The notes under the pieces were generated by a model. It did no database searches. It was given only the letters and a program-made list of their open reading frames with translations, and had not been told where the DNA came from. Source: Maribacter sp. (GTDB lineage: Bacteria > Bacteroidota > Bacteroidia > Flavobacteriales > Flavobacteriaceae). From it: a stretch of 64,000 nucleotides of DNA. The position numbers and the translations under genes were made by a program. How positions within the stretch are numbered: the first letter of the stretch is position 1; every line of letters begins with the position of its first letter. Shown piece by piece: positions 56,454-64,000 of this stretch. The stretch lies in assembly GCA_024643345.1 (NCBI GenBank), contig JAHENB010000064.1:161089-225088 (forward strand). Reading direction: 5' to 3'.

Positions 56454-57581
56454 CTACAAATGCGCCAACTCCGGATCTTCGGGATGCTCATGCTCCTCGG
56501 ATGCAAATCCGAAGTATAGTGCAGACAGCATGGTAAAAATATAAGCCTGTAAAACGGCCACTAAAATCTCTATCAATGAAATGGCAAAGGCAAGGCCAAA
56601 TGACAATGGGCTACCCAACCAACTCTTAAAAATGAACATCAATCCGATCAAACTCATCAAAACGATGTGACCGGCCTGCATGTTGGCATACAAACGGATA
56701 AGCAACGCAAATGGTTTAATGAAAAGTCCCAATAACTCAATGGGGACCAAGATGATATAGAGCGGTAATTTGCCATACCAAGGCATGGTCGCGCCCAAAG
56801 GATCGAACAAATGCTTCCAGTAATCCTTTGTACCCGTAAAATTGGTCAGCAAGAAGGTGATCAAGGCCAAGGCTACGGTCACCGCAATATTCCCCGTAAC
56901 ATTAACCCCCAGTGGGGTAAGCCCAAAAATGTTCAGGAACCATATAAAGAAAAAGATGGTCAGCAAATAGGGCATATATTTTCTATACTTCTTTTCCCCA
57001 ATATTGGGTCTGGCGATATCATCGCGTATATAAATCACGATAGGTTCAAAAAATCGACCGATACCCTTCGGGATACTGCCGTTCTTTGTATAGGACCGTG
57101 CCAAACTGGTAAATAACCAAAACATCAATAACCCGGTAATAAAGATCATGAACACGCTTTTGGTCAACGAAAAATCCAAGGGTTTGGCATTTGTGGGATG
57201 TTCTTGGTCGTCCAAACTTAGGGCTCCCTCTGCATCGGTCTTATAGATTTTGCTATGTAAAAGCTTATAATAATTACCGTCCACAGCGGCCACGGTTTCC
57301 CCATGATGGAATTTGGAAGAGGAAAAAACCTTGAGCCCCCCATCCCAAAGAATAACGGGTAGCGGAAATCCCACATGATGTAGTTCCCCATTGGCATCAG
57401 ACCAAGAAAACAGTGAAAAATCGTGAGAATCTTTAAGGTGGTGGTCTATATATTCCTTAATTTCTGACTTAATGTCATTTATCGGTTCCTTCCCTTCGTC
57501 CTCTTGGCCATTCGCGAAATATCCGGCACTTAGAAAGAGTGTTATGGCAAATAGAAGTCTAAACAGAAAAGCATTTTGCAT
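56454..57581 (-). CDS. atpB: ATP synthase F0 subunit a with exported N-terminal extension
   Basis: Forms the proton half-channels. The 375-residue protein is about 100 residues longer than E. coli subunit a: it begins with a signal peptide (LFRLLFAITLFLSAGYFANG) and a periplasmic domain, then the usual membrane part with the essential Arg in LLIRLYANMQAGHIV. Such extensions are usual in Bacteroidota. The ATG at 57581 is preferred over a TTG three codons upstream. Confidence 0.95.
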   Translation of the reverse strand: MQNAFLFRLLFAITLFLSAGYFANGQEDEGKEPINDIKSEIKEYIDHHLKDSHDFSLFSWSDANGELHHVGFPLPVILWDGGLKVFSSSKFHHGETVAAVDGNYYKLLHSKIYKTDAEGALSLDDQEHPTNAKPLDFSLTKSVFMIFITGLLMFWLFTSLARSYTKNGSIPKGIGRFFEPIVIYIRDDIARPNIGEKKYRKYMPYLLTIFFFIWFLNIFGLTPLGVNVTGNIAVTVALALITFLLTNFTGTKDYWKHLFDPLGATMPWYGKLPLYIILVPIELLGLFIKPFALLIRLYANMQAGHIVLMSLIGLMFIFKSWLGSPLSFGLAFAISLIEILVAVLQAYIFTMLSALYFGFASEEHEHPEDPELAHL

Positions 57582-57689
57582 ATCGCTCAAAAATATCGGT
57601 CTCTAAAAATCGGTGCAAATGTAAGCTATTCTCCCAAAAAGAAAAAAGCATTTCAGAGGTTTATTTCAAGATGCATTTTGCATTAAATT

Positions 57690-58082
57690 TCAATCAAGTT
57701 TTTGAAGCATTTTGGCCGTGAACACGGTCTCTAATACAAGGCAAATGGAATAAGGCACAAAGAATGCAGCGAACTCTAATTTGTCCATAGTACCGTCCTC
57801 TTTGTAAACCGGGTAGAAGAGCAAGAAAAAAAAGATGAACTTTAAAAAACTGCCCCCCATGAACAAAAAACCAATCTGACTTTTCAATCGATGGCGAAAG
57901 ATGAAAAGAAGGGTGAAAATCACAAAGGCCAGCACACCGTTGACAATATATGAAAGTGGCAATAAATCGGCATATGGGGGATATCCATTCTGTTCTAACA
58001 ACTGCACCTGTATGAAAAAAGAAATGCCCAGCGTAAGGGTCACAAGCAGGAAAAATTGTATCACTGGGAATCGTTTTAACAT
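57690..58082 (-). CDS. Four-helix membrane protein between atpZ and atpB (DUF6168-like)
   Basis: A 130-residue protein with about four hydrophobic segments (FPVIQFFLLVTLTLGISFFI, YIVNGVLAFVIFTLLFIF, FLKFIFFFLLFYP, CLVLETVFTAKML). It starts at the ATG at 58082, sharing one base with the atpZ stop (TGATG). Position and layout recall AtpI, a helper for c-ring assembly or Mg/Ca supply, but sequence similarity is not evident. I think of DUF6168 as its family, with moderate certainty. Confidence 0.7.
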   Translation of the reverse strand: MLKRFPVIQFFLLVTLTLGISFFIQVQLLEQNGYPPYADLLPLSYIVNGVLAFVIFTLLFIFRHRLKSQIGFLFMGGSFLKFIFFFLLFYPVYKEDGTMDKLEFAAFFVPYSICLVLETVFTAKMLQKLD

Positions 58083-58309
58083 CAATATTTGATTCTTTTT
58101 AATTGGCGTAAAACCACCCAAATAGAAATTGCCACACCCAATAGTGTGGCAATGGCGGTATATATTCTTTTTTCGGTTTGGAAGTGGGTGTCGAGCCAAA
58201 TGCCGCCTTTGGCCGCCAAAAATATGATGGCCCCCATTTCAAAAGCAATGCCCGAGAGCACCGCAATGTTCATTAGATTGGTTTTTTTAGGAGGCTTTTG
58301 CTGGTTCAT
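58082..58309 (-). CDS. atpZ: AtpZ/AtpI-family protein
   Basis: A 75-residue protein with two membrane helices (MNIAVLSGIAFEMGAIIFLAAKGGIWLD and IYTAIATLLGVAISIWVVL) separated by a short charged loop, the AtpZ pattern. AtpZ with AtpI affects ATP synthase assembly and ion supply. The ATG at 58309 is used; it overlaps the bactofilin gene by 23 bases and the next gene by one base. Confidence 0.85.
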   Translation of the reverse strand: MNQQKPPKKTNLMNIAVLSGIAFEMGAIIFLAAKGGIWLDTHFQTEKRIYTAIATLLGVAISIWVVLRQLKRIKY

Positions 58310-58757
58310 TACTGTTTCTTCCCACTGAAGACTTAAATCCTTGTGAGGACGTACTTGATCCCGAATCGGAAGCTGTCGCACTGCTGCTGCCCAGGGACCC
58401 TCCCTTGCCCTTCATGGTGCATGACGCGTTAAAGGTAGCCCCGGGTTCCACCGCCAGTTTACTCACTGAAACAGTGCCTTCGATTACGGCTGACGCCTTT
58501 AATGAAAGCAGGTCGGAAACCAATAGCTCCCCATTAAAGCTGCCTTCGATATCTGCATTCACACATTCTACTTTGCCATGGATATAGCCATCTTTGCCAA
58601 TGACCACCTTACCGGAGGTCTTCACATTGCCGTCTAATTTTCCATCGATCCGAAAATCTGCCTCGGAAACGATATCACCCTTGATTTTGGTGTTTTTTTC
58701 TATTCTGTTGGGTTGTCCGCCGATTTCTGTCATAGGTCTCTTGTTATCTGAAAACAT
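58287..58757 (-). CDS. Bactofilin (polymer-forming cytoskeletal protein)
   Basis: A 156-residue bactofilin. The beta-helix core includes TKIKGDIVSEADFRIDGKLDGNV, KVVIGKDGYIHGKVECVNADIEGSF and SLKASAVIEGTVSVSKLAVEPGA, with flanking disordered Ser-rich tail. Bactofilins form membrane-bound filaments that place cell-wall or motility machinery. It lies three bases after porW and overlaps atpZ, so it shares the transcript. Confidence 0.93.
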   Translation of the reverse strand: MFSDNKRPMTEIGGQPNRIEKNTKIKGDIVSEADFRIDGKLDGNVKTSGKVVIGKDGYIHGKVECVNADIEGSFNGELLVSDLLSLKASAVIEGTVSVSKLAVEPGATFNASCTMKGKGGSLGSSSATASDSGSSTSSQGFKSSVGRNSNEPAKAS

Positions 58758-58760
58758 TTG

Positions 58761-61322
58761 TTATGGTTTTGGGGTTAAAATTTCACGCTTATAATCTTGT
58801 AGGTTTTTGTGAACTTGAATTATTTTATAGTTGGAAGATAAAATTACGAAATTCTCATTCTTAACCTTATAATCCTTGTTAATTTTCAGTAATTCAGCAT
58901 AGCCCAGGGCATACTCCTTTGATTTGAAACCATGGACAACGACAAATTGATCTTCCAGGTTATAAATATCCCTAGAAACCATGTTTTTATATTTAAGGTC
59001 TTTGATCGATTTTTCCAAGATCTCAATCAATCCCAAGGCCTGGTCATTGTTGCTCCTCTTGAATGGAAAAACCACTTTCCAATTATCGCTCCCCGTAGCG
59101 CCCACTTCTGGCGAAAATACCTTAGGCTCTAGCTTTGGCAAATGTTCGGCGACCACTTGCTCCGCTTTTTTTCCTTCAGGGTTATTAGGGTAGGTAAGTG
59201 CCACATAGTTCAGGGCTTCCTTAAATGCCTCGAATCCTTGCAATCTCCCTATTGCGTTGGCCTTCAACATTTCAAATTTGGGAACCATCGGGTCGCCGGT
59301 ATATTTGGAGATGTTTTCCTCAGCCCCGGTAATGGTCTTGAGAAATTCCTGATTCTCATAGAGTTTGTACAGCTCGGCATATCGGCCATCAGGGCTGTCG
59401 TCTGAATAGGCCAAAACCGCTTGCGGGTTCAGGAGAATCTCGGCATAACGGGAGTCGCCGTGGTTTTGTAGAATGTTTTCCTTCATGGAAGCCATTAACG
59501 GACTGCCCTCTTCCTCATAAATTTTATATAAATTGTACTTGGTGGGGAGCACCAGCCTTTCCTCTGGATCAGATCGGAGCACGTCTTCCAGCTTTCCGGA
59601 TGCCAATAGATTTTCTTTAAACTTTTCTTTGTAAATAAGCCCAAGTTGGTAATTGGCGAAATTTCGTTCGGCATTCAGGCTATCGATCACTGCGATTTCC
59701 GTAGGGACCCTGTTCATGTAAAATTCAAGTGAATATTTCTCGTCATCACTGGGTGCTGAATCCTGTGAAGTGCCTTTATTTTGTGCGATGGCTTCATCGA
59801 TCGTCCCCGTTGCCGATGATTTGGCCTTGTTGCTCCACCGCCAGTCATCCTCAAGGGCACGGTTCCCCCATTTTTGTTTAAAATCGTTTTGGCCATAGCC
59901 AAGGCTGGTAATGTTGTAAAAGTAAAATTTACCTTTGTTCTCCTTGCCACCTTTGCTTTCCCCAAAGGCCGCAAAACCGGCACTTTGCCGTTCCTGATCT
60001 TTTTTGGCCTCTTCCTCGGCGGCTTTTTTCAAACCGGCAATATAATTTCCGAAATAATTTTCCCTTTCGTCTTTCGACATTTTGTAAAGGGCGATAACGC
60101 TATCTGCATGCTGTACCACATTTTCATAGGCTATAACATCCTCTAGATTGTCAAGTTTCTTTTTGATGTTCCTGAACTTTTTATTGTTCTCGGGCAAGTT
60201 GTTCAAAACGCTGTCGTAATAAGCCCCTGCAGTCTTATATTGGTTCTGATCGAAATTATATTCTCCCAAATTTTCATAGTTCAGTGCATTCAATTTAGGT
60301 TCGTTTTCCGTGGCGCGAAGCGATCTGTTAAAGTACAGTAACGCGAGACTATCGGAATTCTTGGTCAAATGGTATTCTGCGATTTGACGATAAATCTTAT
60401 CCAAAAATGGACGGTTCTCGCGATTCCTCTCCAAATCGGTAAGGTGCTCCATTATTTCCACTTCATTTTCAGGGGTGATTTCGAAGTTTCGTATTTTTTG
60501 GATTTCCGCATTGATCATATAGACACGGGGTGATTTCCGATTGAGTTCAATGACCTTGTCAAAGGCATAATTGGCGCTGTCTTTATGTCCCAATTGGTTG
60601 TACAATTGTCCTATGATATAATAGTACCTTCCCTTTTCCGGATTTTTTTTGGTGTAATAGGAGGCAATCTTAAGTTGTTGCAAGGCCGTATCGATGACCT
60701 GAAGGTTTATATAGGCCTGGGCCATCATGGCGCGTGCATCTGCGTATTCTTGGTCTTTTAACTGTTCATACGACATCAGTCGCTTCAAATTTTTGATGGC
60801 AAGTTCCTCGTTTTCCAGTCTGATATTTACCTTTTCGCGCCAAATATGGGCCTCGTTCAACTTATCGCTATAGGTGTATTTTTTGATGATGTAGTTGAAG
60901 GCCTCCAAGGCGGGAATGTACCGTTGATCGAAATACCGCGATTTCCCCAACAATAGAAAAGCTTCATCAGTTTGGGGATTACGCTCCTCATCTTTGATGT
61001 CCATACTGTGCTTTTGAATGGCCTTGGTAGCCTTTTCCTCGGCAATAACAAAACTGGGGTTGTTGTCTTCCGAATCGAGTTTGATTTCATCGGTCACCTT
61101 TAAGCGTTCCACAGGAAGTATTTCCCAGTAATCGTCCTTGTAGGTCTCATTGAGTACTTCCCGCCCTTCCTCGAAGGCATTGTTCCCATTGTACAGCACA
61201 TTGTACTTGGTATTCAACGCATGAAAGTTGCGGTTGAGAAAGGCATCCTTCTTGGTTGAACAAGCAGAAAAAAAGATTCCCCCAACAATAGTGCCTAAAA
61301 GAAATTTAAATCGAAGCTTCAA
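58761..61322 (-). CDS. porW: Type IX secretion lipoprotein PorW/SprE
   Basis: A large TPR lipoprotein needed for type IX secretion and gliding. Of 853 residues, the first 20 form a signal peptide with lipobox FFSACSTKK. TPR-like repeats follow (EAFLLLGKSRYFDQRYIPALEAFNYIIKKY, YYIIGQLYNQLGHKDSANYAFDKV, NYENLGEYNFDQNQYKTAGAYY) and a C-terminal part with long helices. It heads the gene run PorW, bactofilin, atpZ, DUF6168-like, atpB, a gene order I recall from flavobacteria. Confidence 0.93.
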   Translation of the reverse strand: MKLRFKFLLGTIVGGIFFSACSTKKDAFLNRNFHALNTKYNVLYNGNNAFEEGREVLNETYKDDYWEILPVERLKVTDEIKLDSEDNNPSFVIAEEKATKAIQKHSMDIKDEERNPQTDEAFLLLGKSRYFDQRYIPALEAFNYIIKKYTYSDKLNEAHIWREKVNIRLENEELAIKNLKRLMSYEQLKDQEYADARAMMAQAYINLQVIDTALQQLKIASYYTKKNPEKGRYYYIIGQLYNQLGHKDSANYAFDKVIELNRKSPRVYMINAEIQKIRNFEITPENEVEIMEHLTDLERNRENRPFLDKIYRQIAEYHLTKNSDSLALLYFNRSLRATENEPKLNALNYENLGEYNFDQNQYKTAGAYYDSVLNNLPENNKKFRNIKKKLDNLEDVIAYENVVQHADSVIALYKMSKDERENYFGNYIAGLKKAAEEEAKKDQERQSAGFAAFGESKGGKENKGKFYFYNITSLGYGQNDFKQKWGNRALEDDWRWSNKAKSSATGTIDEAIAQNKGTSQDSAPSDDEKYSLEFYMNRVPTEIAVIDSLNAERNFANYQLGLIYKEKFKENLLASGKLEDVLRSDPEERLVLPTKYNLYKIYEEEGSPLMASMKENILQNHGDSRYAEILLNPQAVLAYSDDSPDGRYAELYKLYENQEFLKTITGAEENISKYTGDPMVPKFEMLKANAIGRLQGFEAFKEALNYVALTYPNNPEGKKAEQVVAEHLPKLEPKVFSPEVGATGSDNWKVVFPFKRSNNDQALGLIEILEKSIKDLKYKNMVSRDIYNLEDQFVVVHGFKSKEYALGYAELLKINKDYKVKNENFVILSSNYKIIQVHKNLQDYKREILTPKP

Positions 61323-61559
61323 AATATGGTGTATACGTATATGCTAAACTTAAAAACATCCGAATTATTATGCACTTCATCGACAAAATGCAAATTTCCA
61401 TAGACTGTTTTTAATTCTTGTTAAATGGTTGTCCTTTGCCTGAAAATATAGTGGGTCTAACAAACCTAAGTCAGGAAAGGTTCCGGAACGTCTGCATTCG
61501 AATATTTCTTGTTAATACTTGAACAAGATCGCTTTTTTTTTGAAGTATTCCACAGTAGA

Positions 61560-61574
61560 ACCGACCGAATGGTC
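61560..61574. promoter_or_regulatory. Degenerate TetR-type operator candidate
   Basis: ACCGACCGAATGGTC keeps the GACC-n4-GGTC core of the two perfect palindromes elsewhere in the window and fits the Thermus PfmR-type consensus with one mismatch. It lies 237 bases upstream of porW. Confidence 0.35.
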
Positions 61575-61725
61575 TAAATAGGAGGGTTAATTTGATTTGA
61601 TAAGGGAAATTTAGCATTTTATCAGAATTTTAACTCCCTAGACCGGGTCGAAAATGGTTTTGGGTTCGAACTTACAATGACAAAAAAGACCAATGAGTCG
61701 GTATCCCAAAATCCAAGAAGTTTTG

Positions 61726-61751
61726 CATAAAAATACTGGTATCCAATACCA
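61726..61751 (-). terminator. Weak terminator of the ABC transporter unit
   Basis: On the minus strand TGGTAT pairs with ATACCA around TGG, followed by GTATTTTTATG. It lies 56 bases after the ABC ATPase stop. The six-bp stem is short. Confidence 0.35.
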
Positions 61752-61807
61752 TCCCTGGGAAAAAGACGGTTTCAAATGGAAATTCAAACCATTTAAATGG
61801 GAATTGC

Positions 61808-62530
61808 TTAGGCCATTTCCCGTTCAGTGGTGCTGCGTCCAGCAAAAAAGTTTTCCAGTTCCCTTAAGGTCGCTGCGGATGTTTGGATGTCTTTTTCAAT
61901 TTCCCCTTTATTGAGCACAACGATACGCTCACAGACCTCGGTAACATGGATCAAATCATGACTCGATATCAATATGGTGACGCCCTGTTTATTGGCTAGA
62001 TCTTTAATGATGGCCTTTAATCTGATCTGGGTCGTAGGGTCCAAATTGGCGAAAGGTTCGTCCAATATCACTACTTCCGGGTTGCCGATAAAGGCTCCGA
62101 CAATCCCTGCTTTCTTCTGGTTCCCTTTGGAAAGGTCCCTGAGGAACTTTTTTTGTCCCAAAATCTCGCCATGGAAAAAATCATCAAAATTGGCCATAAG
62201 GCTGTCTATGTCAGCTTTGTTTGCCCCCCTGAGTTCTCCGATAAAATAAAAATACTCCTCCGGGGTCAAATAGCCGATTAAAAAAGATTCATCGATAAAA
62301 GCAGATGTAAATGGTTTCCAGGCCTCACTGGTGTTCACATGAATACCGTTATTGGTAATATTTCCGGTCGTGGGCTGAATCAAATCGAGCATTAGGCTAA
62401 AGAAAGTGGTCTTCCCGGCTCCATTGTTCCCTACTAAACCAAAACTCTGGCCCTTTGGTATTTCCAAACTTTCAATGTTCAAAACGGTTTGGTTGCCATA
62501 TTTTTTCGAGAGGTTCGTTGTGTTGATCAT
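61808..62530 (-). CDS. ABC transporter ATP-binding protein
   Basis: A 240-residue ATPase. Walker A is GLVGNNGAGKTTFFS, the signature is LRDLSKGNQKKAGIVGA, Walker B is VVILDEPFANLDP, and the switch His is in SSHDLIHVTEVC. It lies 12 bp downstream of the DUF5687 permease gene, with which it forms a two-gene exporter. Substrate unknown. Confidence 0.94.
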   Translation of the reverse strand: MINTTNLSKKYGNQTVLNIESLEIPKGQSFGLVGNNGAGKTTFFSLMLDLIQPTTGNITNNGIHVNTSEAWKPFTSAFIDESFLIGYLTPEEYFYFIGELRGANKADIDSLMANFDDFFHGEILGQKKFLRDLSKGNQKKAGIVGAFIGNPEVVILDEPFANLDPTTQIRLKAIIKDLANKQGVTILISSHDLIHVTEVCERIVVLNKGEIEKDIQTSAATLRELENFFAGRSTTEREMA

Positions 62531-62542
62531 GTTTTGAAACGA

Positions 62543-64000
62543 TTAACTGTTTTTTTCTTTAAAGCCAGCGACCATGGCATATTTTTTTTTACGGTAGGCC
62601 CTGGTTATAAAATCCATTGAGGGTCTTCTTAGGGCGATTCCAACAACCCCTAGGGCACAAAGCGCCCCAATGGCCAATTCAAAGGAAACCAAAGATTTTA
62701 ATAGAAGGTATATCAGACAGGGCACGACCATTAAGGGGAGCAATACCAGAAATTGCGTGGCACTGGTGCCTTGCATATTGCCCAGGGCACTTTTGGTAAG
62801 GTCGATTCTTTTCTTGTTGAACGATCCAAAAAAAAGAATGACCGGTATATTCACTCCAAAATTGTACACTGCGCAGGCGAAATTAATCGCCAGGGCCTGC
62901 CAGCCAAAATATACATAAGGGATGGAGAGCAAGAACATCACCACGATACTTAAGGAAATAAGCGTCACTTTTGATTCGAGATATTTTCTTAAGGGGATGT
63001 TCTGGGACATCATCATGCTGTAATATTCACTGTCCCAAGCAGGGATAAACTGGCCAAAATTGGAAAGGAACATACCCGTCATAAAAATGCCCACAAAGAC
63101 AAATATCGTGGAGGTGGGTCCATAATCGCCCGTTGAATAAAAAATCAATCCATATAAGATCATCGCCAAGGAGATAAAAGCCTGCATTTTGGTACGCTTA
63201 TTACGCCAAATCAGCTTTAGGTCTAGTTGTACAAATGGTGCAATAGTACCAAAACGTTTGGTCCACGCCAAGTCGGAAGTCACCGCTTCCTGTGTTTTTT
63301 TCCTTAAAGTGGCATCCAAAAAAATCCTATTCCTCAAAAATCTGTAATTAATGAGGTAAGTGCACAGGGCAATGCCCAAGGGGACCAATGTCAAAACGGG
63401 ATATTCATAAAGGGCATAAAAAATGTTGCCCAAGTAGGTTGTAATCGGAAAAAGCCCAAAATAACCGATGGCATATAGCCCTAAAATCAGTGTGCCCACA
63501 AAAATTAAGGCTTTATCGCTCTTATTGATGACAAAATTGATGTAATTGATAGAAAGCACTATGCCCAAAATGGAAATCAGCCATAATAACACTGGCATTA
63601 CAGGATAATCTTTTGCGATCAGGACAATCACGAACGGTACAAAGAAAAAGAGGGTCAAGAAATTATAAAATGAAAGCCCGGAGCGGATGAGTATATAATG
63701 GGTAATATCGCTTTTGTTGATCGGCAGGGTCAAAAAGGGTTTGATATCCATTACAGGAAGTTTCTGCATAAAATAGCGTAGGAAAAGTTCTCCCAGAATC
63801 CAATAGATCAAATACTGGGAAACCACCATCAGCGGGTCTTCACCGGGCATGGCCTTTTCCAAAAGGAAGAATAGTCCAGCCCCAGACAAAACCAGGGAAC
63901 CCAGAATATATAGGGCAAAAAAGCCCATGAGCAGTTTTATGGCCAAACTTTTACCCATCGAGGAAGATCGGAAGAACGATTTCCATTGCAAGCCAATAAA
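62543..64000 (-). CDS. DUF5687-family ABC permease (N-terminus cut by window edge)
   Basis: A membrane protein with about 10-12 hydrophobic segments, at least 485 residues long. The frame stays open to the window edge: the first visible residues read FIGLQWKSFFRSSSMGKSLA, matching the internal part of a usual DUF5687 N-terminus, so the true start lies past 64000. A TTG at 63991 should not be taken as the start. Other marks: LTLPINKSDITHYILIRSGLSFYN and WDSEYYSMMMSQNIPLRKYLESK. It partners with the adjacent ATPase. Confidence 0.88.
   Translation of the reverse strand, partial: FIGLQWKSFFRSSSMGKSLAIKLLMGFFALYILGSLVLSGAGLFFLLEKAMPGEDPLMVVSQYLIYWILGELFLRYFMQKLPVMDIKPFLTLPINKSDITHYILIRSGLSFYNFLTLFFFVPFVIVLIAKDYPVMPVLLWLISILGIVLSINYINFVINKSDKALIFVGTLILGLYAIGYFGLFPITTYLGNIFYALYEYPVLTLVPLGIALCTYLINYRFLRNRIFLDATLRKKTQEAVTSDLAWTKRFGTIAPFVQLDLKLIWRNKRTKMQAFISLAMILYGLIFYSTGDYGPTSTIFVFVGIFMTGMFLSNFGQFIPAWDSEYYSMMMSQNIPLRKYLESKVTLISLSIVVMFLLSIPYVYFGWQALAINFACAVYNFGVNIPVILFFGSFNKKRIDLTKSALGNMQGTSATQFLVLLPLMVVPCLIYLLLKSLVSFELAIGALCALGVVGIALRRPSMDFITRAYRKKKYAMVAGFKEKNS

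Larger units (their letters stand above)
61323..61807 (+). other. Intergenic region upstream of porW
   Basis: About 485 bp between porW and the ABC ATPase gene, which ends here. It holds a degenerate ACCGACC-n4-GGTC site at 61560-61574, a weak minus-strand hairpin at 61726-61751, and a 12-base palindrome CCATTTAAATGG at 61788-61799. No convincing gene; a 73-codon plus-strand frame at 61693 runs antisense into the ABC gene. Confidence 0.5.

Noticed and set aside
61662..61671. GGGTTCGAAC, like a tRNA T-arm
   Set aside because: No flanking acceptor stem, anticodon arm or closing T-stem can be formed; a chance match.
61693..61914. 73-codon plus-strand frame
   Set aside because: Antisense to the 3' end of the ABC ATPase gene and repetitive in Lys, Phe and Trp codons.
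63991..64000. TTG at 63991 as start of the DUF5687 permease
   Set aside because: The frame stays open to the window end and the preceding residues fit the family, so the real start lies outside.

Overview
The window is chromosomal DNA of a marine-type Flavobacteriaceae member (Bacteroidota). Several features point there: GldH and PorW/SprE of the gliding and type IX secretion machinery, a SUF-type iron-sulfur operon, the Bacteroidota ATP synthase order (a-c-b-delta-alpha-gamma without beta/epsilon), families such as DUF4292 and DUF5687, many lipoproteins, and TAnnTTTG promoter -7 boxes in place of E. coli-type -10 boxes. Gene style resembles Maribacter, Zobellia or Muricauda, but I cannot fix the genus. 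I see no tRNA, rRNA, insertion sequence, phage or CRISPR array; this is mostly ordinary core genome with a few accessory genes.

Layout. 1-6430 (minus): suf operon sufA-sufB-(MBL lipoprotein)-sufC-sufD-sufS-sufE, with sufE running off the left edge. 6562-9158 (minus): two coupled beta-propeller lipoproteins. 9352-13746: thiL, a small CxxC protein, a BrnQ carrier and aminopeptidase P. 13995-22310: a secreted cluster with two Asp-box/VPS10-like propeller proteins flanking an M28 peptidase and a cyclophilin lipoprotein. 22810-26237: sdhCAB with a good promoter and terminator, then an unusual Vsr-like nuclease, an aminotransferase, a serine hydrolase and a GNAT enzyme. 29834-31573 (minus): a probable small transcript and a two-subunit CoA transferase. 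31651-36870 (minus): PBP1A, gldH, ricT and trhO. 37433-41296 (plus): recA, a small lipoprotein, an ECF sigma factor and a membrane-anchored partner with a C-terminal beta-barrel domain. 41383-46978: plsC, trpS, dprA, an HU-TM-SPOR protein, a thioesterase and an aldo/keto reductase. 46975-52289 (minus): an envelope cluster of EnvC-like factor, DUF4292 lipoprotein, TPR protein, dut and a flippase. 52494-61322 (minus): porW/sprE, bactofilin, atpZ, a DUF6168-like membrane protein and atpBEFHAG. 61808-64000 (minus): an ABC exporter pair whose permease runs off the right edge.

The most interesting signals are: (1) a one-pass membrane protein joining a cytoplasmic HU-like DNA-binding domain to a periplasmic SPOR domain; (2) an ECF sigma factor followed by a protein that appears to fuse an anti-sigma-like N-terminus and inner-membrane helix to an outer-membrane beta-barrel; (3) a metallo-beta-lactamase lipoprotein inserted within the suf operon; (4) two perfect ACCGACC-n4-GGTCGGT palindromes (TetR/PfmR-like operators) at gene ends rather than at promoters; and (5) two minus-strand intrinsic terminators that end no large gene and so imply unannotated small transcripts. 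None is proven here to be a new system.
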